Of a DNA stretch of 64,000 nt, positions 8,431-15,824 are shown piece by piece. Where the stretch lies: positions 62,001 through 126,000 of the forward strand of contig NZ_BCSP01000002.1 in assembly GCF_001570925.1 (NCBI RefSeq), written 5' to 3'. The stretch's first letter is position 1, and each line of letters opens with the position of its first letter. Both the position numbers and the translations under genes were made by a program. The stretch is from [Zimmermannella] bifida NBRC 103089. GTDB lineage: Bacteria; Actinomycetota; Actinomycetes; Actinomycetales; Microbacteriaceae. The notes under the pieces were generated by a model. It did not search any database and was not told the DNA's origin. It was given only the letters and a program-made list of their open reading frames with translations.

Positions 8431-8751
8431 TTAATAGCCTCGGTAGTTCGAGTCAACCGGCGCGTCCTTGTACGTACCAGCGCTCGTGACGTCAGTGTCT
8501 TGGAACTCGGCATCGGTCACGCGGACGTTGCCAGCGTCGCCCTCGATGGCATCTGCAGATTTGATCAGGGTCGCGTCCAGCACTTCGCCTGCGGCACTTG
8601 CGGCAGCCCCAGATTGTGCACCGGGCATACCTGACGCAACAGCAGCCAGCGCAGACGCATTCTTCTGAGCATCGCTCACAAGCCCGGCGATCGCATCAAG
8701 CGCACCTGCGAGGCCCTCGAGATCGCCATCGACAATGAGCGTTTCATCCAC
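8431..8751 (-). CDS. Small alpha-helical WXG100-like protein
   Basis: A 106-aa protein starting at GTG behind a strong GGAGG site. It is a short, Ala/Gly-rich helical protein (LAGALDAIAGLVSDAQKNA, then SGAAASAAGEVLDATL). Size and composition fit the small partners of ESX substrates, but no W-x-G turn is present, so the family call is tentative. It lies 11 nt ahead of the DUF1023 gene on the same strand, so the two proteins probably act together. The 87 bp to the next gene upstream should hold the promoter of this three-gene set. Confidence 0.65.
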   Translation of the reverse strand: MDETLIVDGDLEGLAGALDAIAGLVSDAQKNASALAAVASGMPGAQSGAAASAAGEVLDATLIKSADAIEGDAGNVRVTDAEFQDTDVTSAGTYKDAPVDSNYRGY

Positions 8752-8838
8752 CGCAATACCTCCGCTGAGAATCGATTCCTCGAGAGCGTAGGTAGGGCAG
8801 GAAACGTCTACCTGAGAGCGAATTACTGGGCTGGCACC

Positions 8839-9372
8839 CTAGTTTGCCGACCCCGAAGCAGTCGGTGCCGCCGAGTCGGTTGGCGCAGGCGTTGCACCTT
8901 CGAGCTCAAGCAGGTCATCGGCGCCGACGCAGGCACCGGTCTTCGGCAGGTAGTTCACGGCCTCGCCCAGGTCGGTGAGCGCCGTCATGCCAGAAACGCC
9001 AGACTCCGCATCAATAACCACCTCAACTGCAGGAGTGCGGCCGTAGGTTGTGTAGCGGTAGCGCGGTGCCTCAGAAGGGTCTTCGATCCAGTCAACATCG
9101 TTGATCGAAATGCAGCGGTCGGTGGTCGGCGGGGGAGACGGCACTCCGCAACGAAGCAACACGGCCGAGGGATTGCCCCACGCACCCGTGGCCTGCGCGT
9201 TCGTGTGCCGAGTGCCCAGGCCCGCAACTGTCTCGGGCAACCGCACCGATACCTCGGCGCATTCCGGAGCGGGCGCATCCTTTGCCGGCTGCATCGGCAC
9301 CACAGGACCAGAACACGCGCACAACAGCAACGCTGCGGCCGCAACAGACAACAAACGCACAGAACGAGACAT
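8839..9372 (-). CDS. DUF3515 family lipoprotein
   Basis: A 177-aa lipoprotein: a basic N-terminus, a hydrophobic core and a lipobox LLCAC (Cys 19). The rest matches the DUF3515 family of Actinobacteria (an SVRLPETVAGLGTR-type opening, then WGNPSAVLLRCGVP and a YRYTTYGRTPAVEVVI strand). The function is unknown. Members lie between ddl and thiL in many actinobacteria. Here it is on the minus strand, divergent from thiL, with the start codons only about 25 bp apart. It must therefore be expressed separately from ddl, unlike the usual arrangement. Confidence 0.88.
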   Translation of the reverse strand: MSRSVRLLSVAAAALLLCACSGPVVPMQPAKDAPAPECAEVSVRLPETVAGLGTRHTNAQATGAWGNPSAVLLRCGVPSPPPTTDRCISINDVDWIEDPSEAPRYRYTTYGRTPAVEVVIDAESGVSGMTALTDLGEAVNYLPKTGACVGADDLLELEGATPAPTDSAAPTASGSAN

Positions 9373-9397
9373 GGTCTACTCAGGGTATCGTGACCGC

Positions 9398-10423
9398 GTG
9401 GTTTCTATTGGCGACATCGGCGAGCGCGCGCTGCTTTCTCGCATTCTCGAACGAATGCCAACCGGGCGCGAACACACCCTGCTCGGCCCCGGCGATGACG
9501 CCGCGATCCTTGCCGCCCCCGACAATCGCACCGTCATCAGCACCGACACCCTCATCGAAGGCCCGGATTTCCGCCTCGACTGGTCGACACCGCAGCAGCT
9601 CGGGCACAAAGCCATCGTCGTCAACCTCGCCGATATCGCCGCCATGGGCGCCCGCCCAACTGGTCTCGTCGTCGCCCTTGCGGCACCCGCCGACACCGAA
9701 GTCGCATTTCTCGAATCACTCGCATCCGGCATGGCCGATGCGCTGCAACGGCAGGCACCCGACATCGGGATCGTCGGCGGCGACCTCGCAACCGCCCCGC
9801 AACTCGTCATCGCGGTCACCGTTTTCGGCACCCTCGATGGCGCCGCACCAGTGACCCGCAGCGGTGCGAACCCGGGCGACATCGTCGCCATCGCGGGCGC
9901 CATGGGACACGCTGCCGCGGGGCTCGACCTCTGTTTTGGTGGGGCACTGCAGGCGGGCGCACCAGCATTGCCTGCCGCCCAGCGGCAATTGATCGAACAC
10001 CAATTGGCACCCAACCCGCCCATTGACGCGGGCGTGACGGCACGCATCCACGGTGCCACCGCCATGCTCGACGTTTCTGACGGTCTGCTGCTGGATGCAC
10101 ACCGGCTCGCGCAGGCAAGCGGCGTCACACTCGACTTGCGACCGGCGCGCTGGCGCGACGAAACACTCGCCCTGGCTGCCAAACGCGGCTGCAGCAACGA
10201 AGAAGCGCTCGCATTCGAACTCAACGGGGGAGAAGACCACGCGCTCTTGGCGACATTCCCCGCCACTGTCGACGACGCGCCAACGAGCCTACCCGTACCG
10301 TTTCGGCAGATCGGTGTTGTGCAACAGTCCGCAGACGCACCGGTCACCGTCGACGGGGCAGCAGCACCAGCAACTGGCTGGGACCCCTACGCGGCCGCGT
10401 CGACCGGGACGACTTCGAGGTAG
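9398..10423 (+). CDS. thiL: Thiamine-monophosphate kinase
   Basis: ThiL phosphorylates thiamine monophosphate to the active cofactor thiamine diphosphate. The protein (341 aa from this start) has GPGDDAAIL near the N-terminus, NLADIAAMGARP in the middle, GGDLATAP, and MLDVSDGLLLD in the C-terminal half, all family hallmarks. I chose GTG at 9398, which begins VVSIGDIGERALL as in the family. An upstream ATG at 9371 is in frame but would overlap the start codon of the divergent DUF3515 gene. A TATCGT hexamer 6 nt before the GTG suggests a leaderless message. The last 37 bp overlap the end of rsmD on the other strand. Confidence 0.93.
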   Translation: MVSIGDIGERALLSRILERMPTGREHTLLGPGDDAAILAAPDNRTVISTDTLIEGPDFRLDWSTPQQLGHKAIVVNLADIAAMGARPTGLVVALAAPADTEVAFLESLASGMADALQRQAPDIGIVGGDLATAPQLVIAVTVFGTLDGAAPVTRSGANPGDIVAIAGAMGHAAAGLDLCFGGALQAGAPALPAAQRQLIEHQLAPNPPIDAGVTARIHGATAMLDVSDGLLLDAHRLAQASGVTLDLRPARWRDETLALAAKRGCSNEEALAFELNGGEDHALLATFPATVDDAPTSLPVPFRQIGVVQQSADAPVTVDGAAAPATGWDPYAAASTGTTSR

Positions 10424-10968
10424 CTGAGTCGCGTTTCGCCGTAGTCACGCTCGCGCCACAGCGCGTACCCCTGCGGCAGCGTCATTGGCGTCGTGCGCGT
10501 TGACCGCTCCACGACAACGACCGAATCTTCGTGCAATCGTGGATGCAGTAGGGCAAGATCCCCCTCAAGGATCTCGGTCGCGAGGTCGTACGGCGGGTCA
10601 AGAAACACGAGGTCGAACGTGCCGATCGCGTTCGCGAGCCAGGTGCGAACCGACGTGTTCACCACCGAAGTCTGCGGCAGTGGATCACTGCAGCGCACCA
10701 CAACTTTGGACGCATTCGCGCGTGCAAGCCGCGCTGCCTGCGCCGACTGCTCAACCATGACGAGCGACTCCGCACCACGCGAAACCGCCTCAAGCCCCAG
10801 CGCCCCAGAACCGGCATAGCAGTCGAGTACGCGCGCATCCGAGAAATCAAACGTCGACTCGAGCGACGAAAACAGTGCTTCGCGCACTTTGTCGCTCGTT
10901 GGACGCGTACCACGAGCGGGCACCTCGAGGTAGGTGGATGCGGCGGCTCCGGCAATGATTCGCGTCAT
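10387..10968 (-). CDS. rsmD: 16S rRNA (guanine(966)-N(2))-methyltransferase
   Basis: A 193-aa RsmD. It starts MTRIIAGAA, followed by the RPTSDKVREALFSSLES signature. The SAM-binding motif is VLDCYAGSGALGLEA and the catalytic N-methyltransferase motif is DPPYDL. It methylates G966 of 16S rRNA. The open frame extends far upstream, but the conserved start is this ATG. In many actinobacteria rsmD lies with recG and coaD on the same strand. Here it is inverted, placed before the MoxR operon, and its 3' end overlaps thiL tail to tail. Confidence 0.95.
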   Translation of the reverse strand: MTRIIAGAAASTYLEVPARGTRPTSDKVREALFSSLESTFDFSDARVLDCYAGSGALGLEAVSRGAESLVMVEQSAQAARLARANASKVVVRCSDPLPQTSVVNTSVRTWLANAIGTFDLVFLDPPYDLATEILEGDLALLHPRLHEDSVVVVERSTRTTPMTLPQGYALWRERDYGETRLSYLEVVPVDAAA

Positions 10969-11064
10969 AGTGTCGATGCTAATCGTGCAAGCGGCGTGGT
11001 GGCAGTGATCGTCCCGTGAACCGCATTCGGACAATCCCGCCACATGCATGGAAAGATGGCAGGT

Positions 11065-12036
11065 ATGACTGACCGCACAGACTCGTCGAACCAGCTCTTC
11101 CAGAACGCCGCACACCTGCGTCAGGCCGTGGGCAGCGTCGTTGTTGGAAAGTCCGAGCAGGTGAAGATCGCCGTCACGGTGCTCCTTGCCGGCGGACACC
11201 TGCTGATGGAGGACGTACCCGGTGTCGGTAAGACCGTGCTGGCGAAGACGCTCGCCCGCGCGATGGACACGCGCGTGAACCGCATCCAGTTCACCCCCGA
11301 CATGCTGCCGAGCGACGTAACCGGCGTGGCCATCTACGACCAGGGCAACGGCAAGTTCGACTTCCAGCCCGGCCCGATCTTCGCGAATGTGGTCATCGGC
11401 GACGAGATTAACCGTGCGTCGCCAAAGACGCAGTCGGCGCTGCTTGAGTGCATGGAAGAACGCCAAGTTTCGGTCGACGGTGAAACCCACCGCCTGCCCG
11501 ACCCATTCACCGTATTTGCCACGCAGAACCCTGCCGAGATGGAAGGCACCTACCCGCTTCCCGAGGCGCAGCGCGACCGATTCATGGCGCGCATCTCGAT
11601 GGGCTACCCCGACCGCGAGGCCGAGCTGTCGATGCTCGAATCGCGTGACGGTGCCGACCCGCTGAATGCGCTGCGTCCGGTGCTCTCGGCGGATGACGTT
11701 CGCGCGATGATTCTGCAGGTGCAGCAGGTGTTCGTAGCCCCGAGCATTAAGCGGTACGTTGTCGACCTCGCCCGCGCGACCCGCGAGCATCCAGCCGTTC
11801 GCGTTGGTGTGAGCCCACGTGCTTCGCTGCAGCTCTTGCGCGCTGCCAAGGCCGCGGCAGCAATTGCCGGCCGTGGCTACGTCGTACCCGACGATGTCCA
11901 GCAGCTGCTCAAGCCAGTGTTTGCGCACCGACTCGTACTCGGCAACCGCGGTGGCCGACAGCAGCATGGCTACACCGAAGCTGAGCGGGTTGTCGAAGAG
12001 ATCACCGCACAGGTGCCCGCACCGACGGGAGCGTAA
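11065..12036 (+). CDS. MoxR family AAA+ ATPase
   Basis: A MoxR ATPase of 323 aa, thought to act as a chaperone for partner proteins. Walker A is EDVPGVGKTVLA, Walker B is VIGDEINRASPKTQSALLE, the MoxR segment MEERQVSVDG follows, then sensor 1 in FATQNPAEMEGTYPLPEAQRDRF. I chose the ATG giving MTDRTDSS, with GGCAGG before it; two in-frame ATGs lie 9 and 21 bp upstream. It is the first gene of a moxR-DUF58-transglutaminase operon, a widespread set often linked to cell-envelope processes. Confidence 0.93.
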   Translation: MTDRTDSSNQLFQNAAHLRQAVGSVVVGKSEQVKIAVTVLLAGGHLLMEDVPGVGKTVLAKTLARAMDTRVNRIQFTPDMLPSDVTGVAIYDQGNGKFDFQPGPIFANVVIGDEINRASPKTQSALLECMEERQVSVDGETHRLPDPFTVFATQNPAEMEGTYPLPEAQRDRFMARISMGYPDREAELSMLESRDGADPLNALRPVLSADDVRAMILQVQQVFVAPSIKRYVVDLARATREHPAVRVGVSPRASLQLLRAAKAAAAIAGRGYVVPDDVQQLLKPVFAHRLVLGNRGGRQQHGYTEAERVVEEITAQVPAPTGA

Positions 12037-13314
12037 GTGCACTCCCAGACGCTCGATTCGTCTGACCTCAACGGACGCCCAATTCGCCTCACCCGCCGCG
12101 GTGTGGCGCTGCTCATTGCCGGATGCGTCGTGGCGGTTGCCGGTGAAGTGCTCGGCAGCACCGAGCTGCGGTTTTTCGGTCTCGCCATGCTCGCGCTGCC
12201 GCTGGTGATGGTGCTGCTGAAATGCATCGTGCCGCCGCGGCTCGAAGTTACGCGCACTGTGTACCCGACGACGGTCGCCGCAGGCGATCGCCTGCGCGTG
12301 GTCACCGAGCTGCGAAACACGTCAGTCTTTGGCGTTGAACCGAGCTCGTACGCCGACATTGTCACCGGTGCCGACCGGAGCCACGTGGGCGGTGTGCTGC
12401 CCGCAATCGCGACCCGCATGCATCCCCGTGAAGGCCGTCGACGCCGCCGCATTGCCTATAGCTTGAACCGGATGCGTCGCGGTGTTCGGCAGGTTGGCCC
12501 ATTGCTGTACGAAAACATCGACGGTTTGGGTTTGACCCGTCGCGTGCACCGACTCGGCGAGATCACCCCGATCGAGGTGTGGCCGCAGGTGCACGATGTG
12601 GATGCGTTTGAAATTCCGGCATTGCGATCGGGCCGCGAGATTGAAGTTTCGCTCGGCCGCGGCGGCGAGGCCGACGACGTCATCACCCGCGAATATCGCC
12701 ACGGTGACCCGCTGCGACGCGTGCACTGGAAAGCGACCGCGCGTTCTGGAGAGCTGCGGATCCGCCAGGAAGAACACCACTCCGAAGCCGTCGGCATGCT
12801 GATTCTCGACACGAGCGACTGCGGTGATGTCTTGCATGACGACGCGTTCGAGCTGAGCGTGTCGGTTGCCGCGTCGGTGATCACTCGATTGCACGCGCTC
12901 GGTTTCGACACCGAACTCTGCGGAACCCAAGAAACCGAAGACATTGAGGGCGACAGCCTCGAGGATCTGCGGGTAACCGCAACCGCACCGCTCGACTTGC
13001 TCATGCGCAAACTGATGCTGTTGCACTGGGCGAAACCGGATGCATCCTCGCAAGTCGACGCGATCGAAGCGCGAGTCGCTCGCACCGGTAACGGGCCACT
13101 GGTCTACGTTGGGCGCGGCTTCGACGACGAAGCCATCGAGCTTGCTGGCTACGGCAACCCCGCGATCGCCGTGATCTGCGCCGACTCGCCAAACTTCGAC
13201 GAAGCAAACGAAGCTGCCTACGCCTTCCAACAGGCGGGCTGGGACGTCATCGTGATGAATGCCGCCGCGCGCGACCCGTGGGCGAAACTGCGCCGAATGG
13301 AGGCAAGCGCATGA
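12037..13314 (+). CDS. DUF58 domain-containing membrane protein
   Basis: A 425-aa protein that starts at GTG directly after the moxR stop with no gap. Two membrane helices lie in the first 70 residues. The DUF58 motif DPLRRVHWKATARSGELRI follows near residue 225, ahead of a von Willebrand-like fold (LILDTSDCG). DUF58 proteins are the usual partners of MoxR ATPases. The 3' end overlaps the next gene by 4 bp. The biochemical role is unknown. Confidence 0.9.
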   Translation: MHSQTLDSSDLNGRPIRLTRRGVALLIAGCVVAVAGEVLGSTELRFFGLAMLALPLVMVLLKCIVPPRLEVTRTVYPTTVAAGDRLRVVTELRNTSVFGVEPSSYADIVTGADRSHVGGVLPAIATRMHPREGRRRRRIAYSLNRMRRGVRQVGPLLYENIDGLGLTRRVHRLGEITPIEVWPQVHDVDAFEIPALRSGREIEVSLGRGGEADDVITREYRHGDPLRRVHWKATARSGELRIRQEEHHSEAVGMLILDTSDCGDVLHDDAFELSVSVAASVITRLHALGFDTELCGTQETEDIEGDSLEDLRVTATAPLDLLMRKLMLLHWAKPDASSQVDAIEARVARTGNGPLVYVGRGFDDEAIELAGYGNPAIAVICADSPNFDEANEAAYAFQQAGWDVIVMNAAARDPWAKLRRMEASA

Positions 13315-15824
13315 GCGTGCAATCCATGCTGAATCCTCGGCGCGACACCGTGCTCAAACGCGTGGCCGCAGACTCGGTTCGCACCGGTTCGTGGCCGCTG
13401 AGCATCGGCATCATCGTCTTTTTTGCGGCAGCCATCGCGTTGGCCATGCCGCTGGTCAGCGACGAAAGCTGGTATCTGGCCTCGCTCGGTACGGTTGCGG
13501 CCGTGACGCTGGGCGCACAGGCCGTTCGCCAGCTCACCGGAAATCACGGACTCGCTGCGCTCGGCGGTGTGCTCGCGTTGGTGATCGCCGTGACCGTCGT
13601 TGCTGCACCCGCTTCGATGCCGGATGCGCTGACCGCGATTGGCGTGCGGGCGGCAGAATTCGGGCAGCAGTTCGCGAGCGACCAACCGCCACTGCGCGGT
13701 ACCGTCGCGGTCTCAACCGTGATGGCGGCGTTGAGCGGTGCCCTCGCGGTACTTGCCGATATCTGCGCGCTGGCGTGGCGCCGCATCCTGCTGGTGCCAC
13801 TCACCACCGTGCCGCTGGTGATCTTGCCGGTGCTGATGGGCCTGCCTCCGGTGGATTGGTGGCTGTGGGTCGCGGCAGTCGCGGCGCTCGTGCTGCTGAT
13901 CTACTTGGGCAACCGGTTGATTCTGCGCGGCGATGACGAAGCCCGCACCTCAGCGGGATTCACTGCCGATGGGCGCCGTCTGGGCGGTATCTCGGGCGCG
14001 ATTACCGGCGGTATCGCGGCGATTGCTGCGGTCGGGCTTGTTGGCAGCCTGCTGCCGCCAAGCTCCGGCGCGCTGTGGAACGCCATTGGCGGCGGACAAA
14101 TCTTGTCGACCACCCGCGTCAACCCGATCATCGACCTCGGGGATGACCTTCGCCGCGGTGCACCCACCGACGTGCTGCGCTACGCGACTTCAATTCCCGA
14201 AGGCAAGCTGCCCTACATTTCGCTGACTTCGCTCACCAAGCTGGAATCCGGCACCGAATGGCAACCCGACGAGTTTCGCGGCATGCCCATCGACGGCAAT
14301 GGCACCCTGCCCAAACCGCAATCGCTCGAGCACGCGACCAACCTGCAGCAGGTGAACTATCACTTCGTGATGGATGCGGGCGTCAGCCCCTACCTGCCGA
14401 AGATCGGCGTACCGAGCGGTGTGCAGGGCGTTACCGGCAATTACCAGCGCGACGAACGCACCGGCGATATTCGCGAGACGCGCAACGAAGCCCTCGCGCA
14501 GAGTTTCCAATCGGAGTCGTTGCTGGCACAGCCATCGCCCGAAGAAATTGCGGCGGCAACGGCTGAGGTTCCCGAGTCGATGCGGCCGTATCTTGAGCTG
14601 CCTGACGACCAGGCGCTCGAGTCGATCCGCGCGGCAATGAACGAAGTCGTCGACCCGAACGCAACGCCGTTCCAACAGGCACAGCAATTGCAGCAGTGGA
14701 TGGCCGGGGGCGCGTTTACGTACTCGGAGCACGCTCCCGTTTCGGGCGGCTACGACGGCACGAGCCTCGATGTTGTGGCGCAGTTCTTGCAGTACCGCAG
14801 CGGCTACTGCGTGCACTTTGCGAGTGCCATGGCCGTGATGGGACGCATGCTCAACATCCCCACGCGGGTGCAGGTCGGGTTCACTCCCGGAACGCCCGAA
14901 GGCGTCAACGAAATCGGTCAGACCATCTACGTCGTCACCACCGATGACCTGCATGCCTGGGCTGAGTACTGGGTGCCCGGCTACGGCTGGGTGCCGATGG
15001 AAACGACGCCGAGTTCGGCGCTGAACCAGCAGGAAGTCGCACCGGCTCCAGACACGCAGCCAACGCAATCGCTGCCCGAAGAGCAGCCGACGCCGACCCC
15101 AACGCCACCGACCACGCCCACCCCAACGCCAGAAGGTGGCGACCGTGGCGGCACCCCAACGCCGACCGCCGAACCGCAACTCGAACGCGAAGCCGGTGGC
15201 CTTTCGCCCGAAACCATGCGCATCCTCGGCATCATGTTTGCCGTGGCGGCCGTGGTCGCGCTCTTGATGCTGATCGCCGGGGCACCGGCCATGCTGCGCG
15301 CGAATACGCGACGTTCACGTCGCCAGCATGTCTCTTCTGGTGACGCGATGGCCGCGACATCGGCTGCGTGGCACGAGGTCTTGGACACCGCAAAGGACTA
15401 CGGGGCGAGCGTACCCACCGGCGGCACCACCAAAAAGCAGCTGCGAGCGCTGGCGGTGCACTTCGAATGGGCGCCCGGAACCGAGAACTACGAGGCTGCC
15501 AGCCAACTCGGCACCGCCTACGACGCCGCCTGGTTCGGTAACCCGGATGCACCCGAAACCGTTTCGGTGCGGTGGGATGCGGTTGCCGGTTTGCGTGACT
15601 CGATGCGGGAGGCGACACCGGCGGCGGTTCGCCGACGTGCACGCTGGCTTCCGAGGTCGCTCGTCGAACGCCTACGCGCCAACCATGCCACCAAGCGCGC
15701 GGGGAAGCAGGCCGCAGGCGTTGACGGGGCACAGGCTAGCGGACCGGCCGCGGACTCAGCCTTGATGTCGGGCGCCGGAACTGGGGGAGCGGACGACGCA
15801 TTCCGCCCTGGAGCCGGACAGTGA
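13311..15824 (+). CDS. Transglutaminase-like membrane protein (TgpA family)
   Basis: An 837-aa protein with six or seven N-terminal membrane helices (to about residue 250) and an extracytoplasmic transglutaminase core. The catalytic Cys is in RSGYCVHFASAM (about 505) and the His in TTDDLHAWAEYW (about 545). A Pro/Thr-rich linker of PTPTP repeats (about 590-620) leads to one more membrane helix and a cytoplasmic tail. The ATG overlaps the DUF58 stop (ATGA) behind GGAGG. The set moxR-DUF58-tgpA is conserved in many bacteria. The substrate is unknown, and the fold may act as a peptidase or a transglutaminase on surface proteins. Confidence 0.9.
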   Translation: MSVQSMLNPRRDTVLKRVAADSVRTGSWPLSIGIIVFFAAAIALAMPLVSDESWYLASLGTVAAVTLGAQAVRQLTGNHGLAALGGVLALVIAVTVVAAPASMPDALTAIGVRAAEFGQQFASDQPPLRGTVAVSTVMAALSGALAVLADICALAWRRILLVPLTTVPLVILPVLMGLPPVDWWLWVAAVAALVLLIYLGNRLILRGDDEARTSAGFTADGRRLGGISGAITGGIAAIAAVGLVGSLLPPSSGALWNAIGGGQILSTTRVNPIIDLGDDLRRGAPTDVLRYATSIPEGKLPYISLTSLTKLESGTEWQPDEFRGMPIDGNGTLPKPQSLEHATNLQQVNYHFVMDAGVSPYLPKIGVPSGVQGVTGNYQRDERTGDIRETRNEALAQSFQSESLLAQPSPEEIAAATAEVPESMRPYLELPDDQALESIRAAMNEVVDPNATPFQQAQQLQQWMAGGAFTYSEHAPVSGGYDGTSLDVVAQFLQYRSGYCVHFASAMAVMGRMLNIPTRVQVGFTPGTPEGVNEIGQTIYVVTTDDLHAWAEYWVPGYGWVPMETTPSSALNQQEVAPAPDTQPTQSLPEEQPTPTPTPPTTPTPTPEGGDRGGTPTPTAEPQLEREAGGLSPETMRILGIMFAVAAVVALLMLIAGAPAMLRANTRRSRRQHVSSGDAMAATSAAWHEVLDTAKDYGASVPTGGTTKKQLRALAVHFEWAPGTENYEAASQLGTAYDAAWFGNPDAPETVSVRWDAVAGLRDSMREATPAAVRRRARWLPRSLVERLRANHATKRAGKQAAGVDGAQASGPAADSALMSGAGTGGADDAFRPGAGQ

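Noticed and set aside
9101-9397. N-terminal extension of thiL through the DUF3515 gene
   Set aside because: It lies antisense to a clear lipoprotein and is not part of the ThiL family.
10969-12042. Long minus-strand reading frame continuing upstream of rsmD, opposite the MoxR gene
   Set aside because: The conserved RsmD start is at 10968; the rest is antisense to a clear MoxR gene and has no family match.
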